Of a stretch of DNA of 64,000 nucleotides, positions 56,509 through 64,000 are shown piece by piece; the first letter of the stretch is position 1, and the number at the start of each line of letters is the position of its first letter. The notes beneath the pieces are model-generated. The model had not been told where the DNA came from. It saw only the letters and a list, made by a program, of their open reading frames with translations, and ran no database searches. The translations under genes were made by a program, and so were the position numbers. Origin of the DNA: JAWPMT01 sp965227935 (lineage in GTDB: Bacteria; Bacteroidota; Bacteroidia; Cytophagales; Cyclobacteriaceae); assembly GCA_965227935.1 (NCBI GenBank), contig CBDDGS010000043.1:1240001-1304000 (forward strand), written 5' to 3'.

Positions 56509-57616
56509 GGAAAGAGGCGACGTCTTTGTAGGGCAGGGAGAATGCCTCTGCAACTCCTTTGTAGACGACATCTCCATGAATGATATTGAGCCCCGGTGTC
56601 AGTTCGCTGTTCTCCTGACAAGCTTGCTTCCAACCCTTATTGGCCAACTGAATGACGTACGGCATCGTGGCATTGGTCAAAGCCAAGGTGGAAGTATAAG
56701 GAACCGCCCCAGGCATATTCGCCACGCAATAGTGCAGTATCCCGTCCACTACATACGTCGGATCCTGGTGAGTGGTAGGCTTACAGGTTTCAATGCATCC
56801 GCCCTGATCAACAGCTACATCCACCAATACGGTCCCTGGCGCCATTTCCGACAGCATATCTCTGGTGATCAGGTGTGGGGCCTTCGCGCCATGGATCAAT
56901 ACTGCACCGATGATCAGATCGTGGGAGCTGATCAGTTCACGAATGTTGTATTCATTGCTCATGAAGGTGTTGACATTCGCTGGCATGATGTCGTCAAGCT
57001 CTCTAAGTCGAGGGAGGTTGAGATCCAGGATCGTGACGTCCGCGCCGAGACCTGCGGCCATCTTCGCTGCATTGGTACCGACGACGCCTCCACCAAGGAT
57101 CATCACCTTAGCTGGTCGCACGCCTGGCACACCGCCTAATAAAATGCCGCGGCCGCCCATGGGTTTCTCCAGGTACTTGGCTCCTTCCTGGACTGCCATC
57201 CTACCAGCTACTTCGGACATTGGTATCAATAGTGGCAGTGATCGATCAGCCTTTTCTACTGTCTCGTACGCCAGACAGATGGCTCCACTCTCCATCATCG
57301 CTTTTGTGAGGGGTTCGTAGCTTGCGAAGTGGAAATAAGTGAAAACGAGTTGATTTTCTTTGATGAGTTTGTACTCTGGCTCGATCGGTTCTTTGACCTT
57401 GACAATCATCTCTGCGATATCGTACACCTCCTCAATGGTCGGCAACATCTTCGCACCAGCATCTTCATAAAGATTGTCAGGAAAACCACTGCCGGCACCG
57501 GCTCCAGATTGTACGTAAACCGTGTGTTGACGCTTGGCCAATTCTTTCACGCCGCCGGGGGTTATGGCCACACGATTCTCATTGTTCTTGATTTCCGTTG
57601 GGACACCAATGATCAT
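56501..57616 (-). CDS. ald: Alanine dehydrogenase
   Basis: 371 residues from the ATG at 57616, exactly the usual length; an upstream in-frame ATG (57649) would add 11 residues not seen in the family. It interconverts L-alanine and pyruvate/ammonia with NAD. Visible are the N-terminal MIIGVPTEIKNNENRVAITPGGV (in two parts: 1-12 and 13-23), Lys74-region VKVKEPIEPEY, catalytic His in YFHFASYE, and the NAD motif ILGGGVVGTNAAKMA. Pyruvate/alanine-binding VDVAVDQGGCIET is present. It stands alone and is convergent with the HsdR-N-like gene. Confidence 0.95.
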   Translation of the reverse strand: MIIGVPTEIKNNENRVAITPGGVKELAKRQHTVYVQSGAGAGSGFPDNLYEDAGAKMLPTIEEVYDIAEMIVKVKEPIEPEYKLIKENQLVFTYFHFASYEPLTKAMMESGAICLAYETVEKADRSLPLLIPMSEVAGRMAVQEGAKYLEKPMGGRGILLGGVPGVRPAKVMILGGGVVGTNAAKMAAGLGADVTILDLNLPRLRELDDIMPANVNTFMSNEYNIRELISSHDLIIGAVLIHGAKAPHLITRDMLSEMAPGTVLVDVAVDQGGCIETCKPTTHQDPTYVVDGILHYCVANMPGAVPYTSTLALTNATMPYVIQLANKGWKQACQENSELTPGLNIIHGDVVYKGVAEAFSLPYKDVASFLN

Positions 57617-57840
57617 TTTCTTTGGAATTTGGGTTAATTCTGAGCACAAAGATGACGACTAGGCGCAACAAAGCATTCAACTTTTTGCCAATAATTTTCG
57701 TTGACAATTAACGTTAAAAGGAAAGATTCCGTCGCGCTTGTATTTTGATATAATATTCTGATATTTCTTTAATTGAAGAATATAATTTCTAAAATAGACT
57801 TTGAAATTTCAAGTAACTGAAGTTTATTCCGTATTGATTC

Positions 57841-57871
57841 TTGGCCATCTGGCCAGATTCGAGTATATTTG
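57841..57871 (+). promoter_or_regulatory. Promoter of the E1 gene
   Basis: TTG (57841-57843), 20 bases, TATATTTG (57864-57871), a perfect -7 box. It lies inside the frame opened by an upstream start at 57841, so it supports translation from ATG 57913. Confidence 0.65.
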
Positions 57872-57912
57872 GTTACTATTGCAAGTGGTGTCGGTCAGAG
57901 ATTAGCTCAAAT

Positions 57913-60327
57913 ATGGAAAATACGAAAACCGGTTCTTTGAATGTGGAGAAAGGGCTTACCAAAGAGGAAGTCCTGACTGATTATGCCCTGGCTATTGAGA
58001 GCAGGGAAGCCAGTCTCCAGGGCCGGAAAGAAGTATTCATGGGCAAGGCCAAATTTGGCATCTTTGGCGACGGCAAGGAGCTACCACAAATCGCGATGGC
58101 CAAGGTCTTCAGGAATGGAGACTTCAGATCCGGATACTACCGCGATCAGACCTTCATGATGGCTATCGACCAACTGAGTACGCAGGAGTTCTTCGCACAG
58201 CTATACGCGCACACCGATGTCGAAGCCGAGCCAGCTTCCGCAGGTCGGCTGATGAATGGTCATTTTGCTACCCGCTCTCTCAATGACAAGGGTGAATGGC
58301 GCACGCTCACCGACATGAAGAATTCAAGCGCGGACATCTCCTGCACGGCCGGACAAATGCCACGTCTGCTGGGACTTGCCTACGCCTCCAAGCTCTATCG
58401 CAATAATCCCGACCTCAAAGATTTCAAAGACTTTTCGATAGACGGCAACGAAATAGCCTACGGTACAATTGGCAACGCCAGCACCTCAGAGGGGCACTTC
58501 CTCGAGACAATGAACGCCGCCGGCGTATTACAGGTGCCAATGGTACTATCCGTATGGGATGACGGTTACGGCATCTCTGTACCACAAGAATTTCATACCA
58601 TCAAGGAGAGTATCTCCGAGGCCTTGAGTGGGTTCCAAATGGAAGACGGTACCAATGGGTTACAGATCTTCACCGTGCCCGGCTGGAACTACCCAGAGTT
58701 AGTTGCCACCTATCGCAAAGCAGAGCGACTGGCAAGAAAGAAACATATTCCGTGCATGATCCACGTCACGGAGTTGACGCAGCCGCAAGGACATAGCACC
58801 TCGGGATCTCACGAGCGCTACAAAAGCGCAGAACGACTGGCCTGGGAAGAAGAGTACGATGGCATCCGCCAGATGAGGATGTGGATCGAAGAAGAAGGCA
58901 TAGCCGATGCCAAGGAACTGGATCAACTTGAAAAGGAAGCCAGAACCAAAGCCAAAAAACAGAAAGACGCCGCCTGGAAGGCATTCATAGCCTCCCTCAA
59001 AGACGAACTGGCAGAGGGCTCCGAACTCATCGCTGCAGCAGCAAAAGTCTCTGCGAAGAAGGAAGAACTTGAAGAGATCTCGCAGGCACTCAAAGAAACG
59101 CTCAACCCGATCAAATCGGATATTGCCCGGGCCATACGGAAGAGCCTCAGGTACATGGCAGGCGAAGACAACGCTGAGCGATCCAACCTTATCACGTGGT
59201 ACAAAAAGAAAGAGCAGCAGCGATACGAAGAGTACAGCTCTCATATGTACAGTGAGTCTCGCGAATCAGCGCTACTAATAGACAAGGTAGAGCCGCAGTA
59301 TAGTGAGAAATCCAAAGTCGTTGATGGACGCGAGGTACTCCAGGCATGCTTCGACTGGCATCTCACGAATAATCCGCTGGTCTTTGCCATCGGTGAGGAT
59401 GTGGGAAAAATCGGGGATGTCAACCAGGGCTTCGCGGGTCTTCAAGAGAAGCATGGTGAGTGGCGAGTGACTGACACCGGTATAAGAGAGACATCTATCA
59501 TCGGTCAGGGTGTAGGTGCCGCACTGCGCGGATTGAGACCGATTACCGAGATACAGTACCTGGACTATCTCCTTTATGCGATTGAAACGCTCTCCGATGA
59601 CTTGGCGACACTACACTATCGCACTAAGGGAGGACAGAAGGCTCCGTTGATCATCCGAACAAGAGGCCATCGCCTGGAAGGTGTGTGGCACTCAGGATCG
59701 CCGATGAGCATGATATTGGGAGCCATCCGCGGCATCTACGTTCTGGTACCCAGAAATATGACCCAAGCAGCGGGTTTTTACAATACCATGCTCGAATCAG
59801 ACGATACCGCCATCATCATTGAGTCACTCAATGGCTACCGCCTGAAGGAACGTGTCCCCGACAATCTTGGTGAGTTTAGGACCCCTCTGGGTGTCCCCGA
59901 AATCCTTCGGGAAGGAGAGGATGTAACGATCGTCACTTACGGTTCTCTCTGCCGCATCGCTATGGAGGCTGCAGGTCAACTGGCAGAGTTTGGTATCTCA
60001 GCAGAAGTGATCGATGTCCAGAGTCTGCTCCCATTCGACATCAAAGGAATCGCCGCACAGTCGCTACAGAAAACCAATCGGGTGATCTTTGTAGATGAAG
60101 ATGTCCCTGGAGGTACCACTGCTTACATGATGCAGCAAGTACTCGAGCGTGATGGCGGATATCAGTTCCTGGATTCCGCGCCGAAAACAATTCCAGCCCG
60201 GGAGCACCGTCCGGCTTACAGCTCGGATGGGGATTACTACTCAAAGCCCAATGCCGAAGACCTTTTTGAGGCTGCGTACGAGCTCATGAACGAGGCGGAT
60301 CCCACGCAGTATCCATCCATCTTTTAA
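57913..60327 (+). CDS. Fused 2-oxoacid dehydrogenase E1 alpha/beta subunits
   Basis: 804 residues from the ATG at 57913. The N-terminal half (to about 430) is the alpha subunit: the thiamine diphosphate region GNASTSEGHFLETMNAAGVL...VWDDGYGISVP and a substrate-loop region HSTSGSHERYK. A charged helical linker (about 330-460) leads to the beta subunit (470-804: VFAIGEDVGKIGDVNQGF, TDTGIRETSIIGQGVGAALRGLRP, VFVDEDVPGG). It decarboxylates branched-chain 2-oxoacids (from Val/Leu/Ile) or a related 2-oxoacid and passes the acyl group to E2 lipoyl arms. The E2 gene is not in this window; E3 may be lpdA at 10327. The exact oxoacid cannot be fixed by sequence alone. Confidence 0.9.
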   Translation: MENTKTGSLNVEKGLTKEEVLTDYALAIESREASLQGRKEVFMGKAKFGIFGDGKELPQIAMAKVFRNGDFRSGYYRDQTFMMAIDQLSTQEFFAQLYAHTDVEAEPASAGRLMNGHFATRSLNDKGEWRTLTDMKNSSADISCTAGQMPRLLGLAYASKLYRNNPDLKDFKDFSIDGNEIAYGTIGNASTSEGHFLETMNAAGVLQVPMVLSVWDDGYGISVPQEFHTIKESISEALSGFQMEDGTNGLQIFTVPGWNYPELVATYRKAERLARKKHIPCMIHVTELTQPQGHSTSGSHERYKSAERLAWEEEYDGIRQMRMWIEEEGIADAKELDQLEKEARTKAKKQKDAAWKAFIASLKDELAEGSELIAAAAKVSAKKEELEEISQALKETLNPIKSDIARAIRKSLRYMAGEDNAERSNLITWYKKKEQQRYEEYSSHMYSESRESALLIDKVEPQYSEKSKVVDGREVLQACFDWHLTNNPLVFAIGEDVGKIGDVNQGFAGLQEKHGEWRVTDTGIRETSIIGQGVGAALRGLRPITEIQYLDYLLYAIETLSDDLATLHYRTKGGQKAPLIIRTRGHRLEGVWHSGSPMSMILGAIRGIYVLVPRNMTQAAGFYNTMLESDDTAIIIESLNGYRLKERVPDNLGEFRTPLGVPEILREGEDVTIVTYGSLCRIAMEAAGQLAEFGISAEVIDVQSLLPFDIKGIAAQSLQKTNRVIFVDEDVPGGTTAYMMQQVLERDGGYQFLDSAPKTIPAREHRPAYSSDGDYYSKPNAEDLFEAAYELMNEADPTQYPSIF

Positions 60328-60344
60328 TAAGGGGAGCTTAGTTA

Positions 60345-62612
60345 TCAATGTAAGTCTCCTGTCGTGACGACAGGTCGCTGCTCCGTGGAGTCGCTCAATA
60401 GCAGTTCGTTGAGTTTTTGAAGAGCCAGTTGGTTTCGGGGCAGTTGCTTGGCCCTCAGGATGGCCTGTTTCTCACGAGAAGTGAGGTGCCAGCTCAGTGA
60501 TGCCCTGATATCTCCACTCCCCGTGCTTCCGTAAGCAATCTCTACCACATCAAAAGGATGCTGTAGCCAGGCATCGGCCATGCGGATCTGACGATCATTG
60601 TTGAGGTCCTGCATTTCCGCCAGATTGTTGTAAACACTGGAGATCGGTGAGGCCACTCGATTGATAATCGACGCATGGGGCCGTTCCTCGGGCTCCTCCA
60701 CACGATCAGTATCACGCATCACCAGCAGTACCGCCCCCGATGTATTTTCACGAATCCACTCCCGAAATACATACATAAACCGCAGCGCATCCGTCACGCC
60801 AAAGTTGTCGGAGATCCCCGCATCCATGATTTCAATTCGGGGCTCGCTGGGAAGCGATGTGATGGGGGTAATGTACGGGAATGATGCAGACATCCGCAGC
60901 GCTGTGAGCAACGATAGCTCTCCTGCATCCGCCTGATTGAAATATTGCTGAAAATCGATCCCCCGCATCTGATCCTGGCGATTACCCGTATTGAAGGGGT
61001 CGTGATTCATAAATGAAACAGGCTGGGAGGAGATGTAAAGTTTGCGGCCATCGTTAGCAATCGTCGGCGAAAGGAGCAGAAGGGGGATATTGGCCTCATA
61101 CTCGTCACGCTCATAATCACTGATACTCCCGCTAAACACGAATGCCAGGTTTTGGTTGAGGCTCTTTTCGAAAACATAACCACGATCTCGCCGATACTTC
61201 TGGCCTTTGTAAGTATAGGTCCCAAGTCGAAAGAAAGTGTCATTGACGACGAGCGAGAAGATAATAGGGTTGAGGTTGTCTCTCCCCAATTGTGTCACCC
61301 AATTAGCATCCTGTAAGTGCTCAAGGGACGACATTCGACGATAGAGCTCGCGATAGTAGGCAGCACCGATCATGCCCCCGGAAGCACCTGACACCATAAA
61401 TATGTGATCCATCAACTGTCCCTGGAGAATGCTATCAGCCGACTGCATAGCCAGGAAGGTCCAAAGTGCCGCTCGCTGGCCTCCACCACTTACACACTGA
61501 AAGACAATCTTGGGCTTCTCCTGCTGATGCTTGTCTTTCCAGTTTTCCAGCACCTGAAGCATGTGTGCCTGATCCTGTCGATATTGATCACCGGAATTGG
61601 AAGCGTAGATCTTGTCCAGCGAATACTCGACAGCCACGTCATAGTTCATGCCGGCAGCCTTGTGGATGCCCTTGGTCATACCCTGCTCGACCAACATATT
61701 GGCGATGACAAACAGGCCGGCGACGAAGGCAATACTCCATCCTTTGAACCAATAAGTGATGGCACCCACCATCATAATGATGATCGAAAACAGCAATAGG
61801 ACGCTCGCGGCCGCGGGGATCTGAAATGCAGGCTTCTCAACAAATATGCCGAGGGTCAGGACGATGACGATGATGACCAATTCCAGCACGACGGAGTTGA
61901 AGTGGTTCTGATCAAAGACTTTGAGGATCGCCTCGCGATCATAGAAGTTGTGGAGGTGCAGGCAGGAGTGATTTCGCAGCTTCAGGTCAAAGTAGCTCCG
62001 GACCATGTGCTTACTCTGCGTGGACTCCTTCCATTTGTTCATCATCCGGTCACGACTCAGCTTGCTCTTCCGGAGGCGCTTGTCGACGCTCCCTGCCAAA
62101 TACTTGAAGATGTCCTTATTAGTCAGCCTGAAATAGGCCATGATGACCAGGATCAGCATCAGCAACCCGGATATGAACCCAAGCAGACAAAGAGCGATGT
62201 CCCAGGCTGTCGTCGCTGGGTTGGCACTGTGAAAAGCCACTACCTGCGACAGGTATATGATAAGCACAAACAATGGGATCAGGGAATTGTTGACCGAGAA
62301 CTTCAGGAACGGTTTCTCGAGGATCCCCACAAAAGCAAATTGATGGCTGTCCAGAATATAGCTGGTGATGAAAAAAGCCACCGTGAAATTGGCGAAAGCG
62401 AGACCTACCATGAAGAAACTCCAAAAGCCCACCTGGTGCAGGTATTCGGGGTCCAGGAAAAGATAGTGGATGCCGTAGACGCTACCGATCTTCCCAAATA
62501 CTGCCAGCAGAAAGAAAATCCAGACAGCAACGAGCGGCAAGTTCTTCTTCAAATGGTGAAAAAGAAGCTGCACAGGCAGAGAATAAAAAGCTCGTTGCAA
62601 GACTTCGCGCAT
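60345..62612 (-). CDS. Membrane-anchored patatin-like phospholipase
   Basis: 755 residues. The N-terminal about 310 residues contain about seven transmembrane helices (30-50, 65-88, 112-128, 138-160, 242-258, 268-286, 292-308) with a charged cytoplasmic loop (165-235). The C-terminal domain is patatin-like: oxyanion loop CVSGGGQRAAL (373-383), nucleophile Ser411 in VSGASGGMIG, and the acid in MDAGISDNFG (about 600). Patatins hydrolyse phospholipid or other acyl esters. The fusion to a multi-helix membrane domain ties the activity to the inner membrane. It is convergent with the E1 gene (17-base gap). Substrate unknown. Confidence 0.85.
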   Translation of the reverse strand: MREVLQRAFYSLPVQLLFHHLKKNLPLVAVWIFFLLAVFGKIGSVYGIHYLFLDPEYLHQVGFWSFFMVGLAFANFTVAFFITSYILDSHQFAFVGILEKPFLKFSVNNSLIPLFVLIIYLSQVVAFHSANPATTAWDIALCLLGFISGLLMLILVIMAYFRLTNKDIFKYLAGSVDKRLRKSKLSRDRMMNKWKESTQSKHMVRSYFDLKLRNHSCLHLHNFYDREAILKVFDQNHFNSVVLELVIIVIVLTLGIFVEKPAFQIPAAASVLLLFSIIIMMVGAITYWFKGWSIAFVAGLFVIANMLVEQGMTKGIHKAAGMNYDVAVEYSLDKIYASNSGDQYRQDQAHMLQVLENWKDKHQQEKPKIVFQCVSGGGQRAALWTFLAMQSADSILQGQLMDHIFMVSGASGGMIGAAYYRELYRRMSSLEHLQDANWVTQLGRDNLNPIIFSLVVNDTFFRLGTYTYKGQKYRRDRGYVFEKSLNQNLAFVFSGSISDYERDEYEANIPLLLLSPTIANDGRKLYISSQPVSFMNHDPFNTGNRQDQMRGIDFQQYFNQADAGELSLLTALRMSASFPYITPITSLPSEPRIEIMDAGISDNFGVTDALRFMYVFREWIRENTSGAVLLVMRDTDRVEEPEERPHASIINRVASPISSVYNNLAEMQDLNNDRQIRMADAWLQHPFDVVEIAYGSTGSGDIRASLSWHLTSREKQAILRAKQLPRNQLALQKLNELLLSDSTEQRPVVTTGDLH

Positions 62613-62809
62613 ACTCCGGATTTCCGAAACGTTTTGACAATATATATAACTTGGAGTTTTGCCCTCCTAGCATAGCCAATTTGCGAAAAAAGACAATGGC
62701 AAGCACACAATAGCCACGTTTGCCAGTAGAAAAAACATCCAATTCCTTTGGGCGCAGGTGCCTTAGGCGTCAGGTTAAGCCGGAATCGGTTGGGCTTCGC
62801 TAAGTGACC

Positions 62810-63244
62810 CTAGAAATGGGCAGGGTGAAGGATTCGCATGGGGTCCGCCGATGGTTTGAGGCCGTTCTCATCCTCCTTGCCATAGAAGTACACTTCCTGA
62901 TGGGTCCCGTTGAAATAATCAACCATTATATGGAAATAGAAGCCATTGAGGCGATTGACATAGCCACCATGGACATTGGGCTTCATGTAGAGAAACCCAC
63001 TGACGCCACTGAGGATATATTGATCAGAAACCTTTTCCTGTACCAACATCAAAGTACCCTCGCGCTGCTCCGAAAGCATGGCACGGAAACTCGTCTCCTC
63101 ACCATCGAGCTCAAAAAGTACCTTAACCAACAGATTGTTCAATCGCTTCACCTCTACCAACTTCGCTTTTGAATGCTTATCCTTGGATGTCACAATCTCT
63201 CCAGAGTACCTTTTTGATAAGGCCGATGCCAGGTCTTTTTCCAT
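62810..63244 (-). CDS. Conserved hypothetical protein
   Basis: 144 residues; not recognised. It is rich in beta-strand patterns (KLVEVKRLNNLLVKVLFEL, GTLMLVQEKVSDQYILSG, FYFHIMVDYFNGTHQEVYFYG) with no signal peptide, membrane helix or catalytic motif. The base composition and lack of stops in a 435-base frame support coding. The ATG is at 63244. It stands alone between the patatin gene and a 470-base gap. Confidence 0.65.
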   Translation of the reverse strand: MEKDLASALSKRYSGEIVTSKDKHSKAKLVEVKRLNNLLVKVLFELDGEETSFRAMLSEQREGTLMLVQEKVSDQYILSGVSGFLYMKPNVHGGYVNRLNGFYFHIMVDYFNGTHQEVYFYGKEDENGLKPSADPMRILHPAHF

Positions 63245-63713
63245 TAGTGCCTATTGTTTTGGAAGACAAAGATGAACCACCTGAAACCAAAGAAAGGTGG
63301 CCTGAGGCTCAACAGGAATAATCTTCACTTGAGTTGGTGAAAATATCCAAAGCCAAAAACAAAAAGAAGCTAAAGTAACATTTACCTTAACTTCTCTTGT
63401 CTGGTCTTTGATTGGTAGCTATTCGTCTAGTAAGCGTACCTCCTAGTGATTCAGCATTGGGCCTTAGGTTGAATTAGCCAACAGCACCGTCAAAACGGCG
63501 ATACAGTTGTTTCAGGAGGATATGCGGCAAATATTAATAATATCTCCCATTCCTCCTACTGCTAATTAAGACACCACGTTACACGTCATTTGCAGAATCT
63601 GCAAATTCTTTGCCTACGCGAGGTGTATTCACATAGATTTTTGCAGGAACTTCACATTACTTCCCAGTATCTTTAAACTAAATCAAAACAGCTTTAGCCC
63701 GGACTCACGGAAA
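63245..63713. promoter_or_regulatory. Intergenic region with palindromes upstream of the HTH gene
   Basis: No gene is seen in about 470 bases. ATTTGCAGA-A-TCTGCAAAT (63588-63606) is a perfect palindrome with odd centre, and ATATTA-A-TAATAT (63531-63543) is another. A -7-like box TATCTTTA (63668-63675) lies nearer the HTH start. The first palindrome has the size and place of an operator for that regulator or another one. Confidence 0.4.
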
Positions 63714-64000
63714 ATGAGTATCCAAGAAACATTTTTTGATCTTATTCGCGAGACGCTCTCATCAGAAAGGCCCAATCTCGCCCAGGAAGTAGCAGCAGTA
63801 CTGCACGTCAGCGAAACCAGTGCCTATAGACGCATCAGTGGGCACACCCAGCTGTCTGTCGATGAGATGGCCAGGCTTACCAGTCACTTCAACATTCATC
63901 CCGAAGTCTTGTTTGGTCAGAATTCGAGGAAGTTCGTGCGATTCCAGTGGCAGTTTGATAATAGTACCGAAACCTCTTACAAAACCTTCCGCAACTGGCT
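63714..64000 (+). CDS. HTH regulator, N-terminal part (3' end outside window)
   Basis: ATG at 63714 starts MSIQETFFDLIRETLSSE and runs open to the window end (95 codons). A helix-turn-helix at about 21-65 (LAQEVAAVLHVSETSAYRRISGHTQLSVDEMARLTSHFNI, read in parts) matches the DNA-binding N-terminus of a Bacteroidota HTH family. The remainder of the protein, probably a longer sensing or dimerising part, lies beyond the window. A palindrome at 63588-63606 could be its operator. Confidence 0.8.
   Translation, partial: MSIQETFFDLIRETLSSERPNLAQEVAAVLHVSETSAYRRISGHTQLSVDEMARLTSHFNIHPEVLFGQNSRKFVRFQWQFDNSTETSYKTFRNW

Overview
The window comes from a member of the Bacteroidota, most likely a marine or environmental gliding-type lineage such as Cytophagia or Saprospiria. 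The evidence is two type IX secretion (T9SS) C-terminal sorting domains of type A and one of type B (gliding-motility-associated), a PorP/SprF protein, promoters of the Bacteroidota form TTTG-N18-21-TAnnTTTG, a tmRNA whose tag reads GESNYAMAA, and several conserved Bacteroidota families (DUF2911, SiaC/DUF1987, UMF1 transporter, fused E1 alpha/beta).

0-16 kb is mostly housekeeping. It holds the tail of a DUF2911 protein, an FtsX-like permease, a small LRR protein, an esterase lipoprotein, and a SAM-riboswitch-controlled methionine operon (metY-metX-hom). These are followed by a GNAT acetyltransferase, dihydrolipoyl dehydrogenase, an O-methyltransferase and a LysM lytic transglycosylase.

14.6-28.8 kb carries two T9SS type A secreted proteins. 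One has 998 residues; the other has about 3641 residues and is built from eight LamG-like modules of about 385 residues each.

29-34.5 kb carries an orphan SiaC-type phosphoprotein and a dnaX gene split by an A10 run, so that the zero frame makes a gamma-length product and a -1 slip makes tau. A nitrilase, a beta-propeller lipoprotein and ssrA (tmRNA) follow.

34.7-52.6 kb, read on the minus strand, is a T9SS surface-adhesin cluster: an OmpA/TPR/propeller protein, a giant adhesin of about 4921 residues, and PorP/SprF. The adhesin gene contains 22 tandem copies of exactly 276 bp and about 14 Ig-like repeats of about 294 bp. It is interrupted by a single extra base near 39731.

52.8-64 kb holds a stand-alone receiver protein, NDH-2, a UMF1 transporter, a small HsdR-N-like nuclease-fold protein, alanine dehydrogenase, a fused branched-chain or 2-oxoacid dehydrogenase E1, a membrane patatin, an unknown protein, and the start of a HTH regulator cut by the window end.

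The most notable signals are the dnaX recoding site, the repeat array and frameshift in the adhesin, a possible small membrane ORF between the SAM riboswitch and metY, and several palindromic or dispersed intergenic repeats. All functional calls are from reading the sequence; no database search was run.
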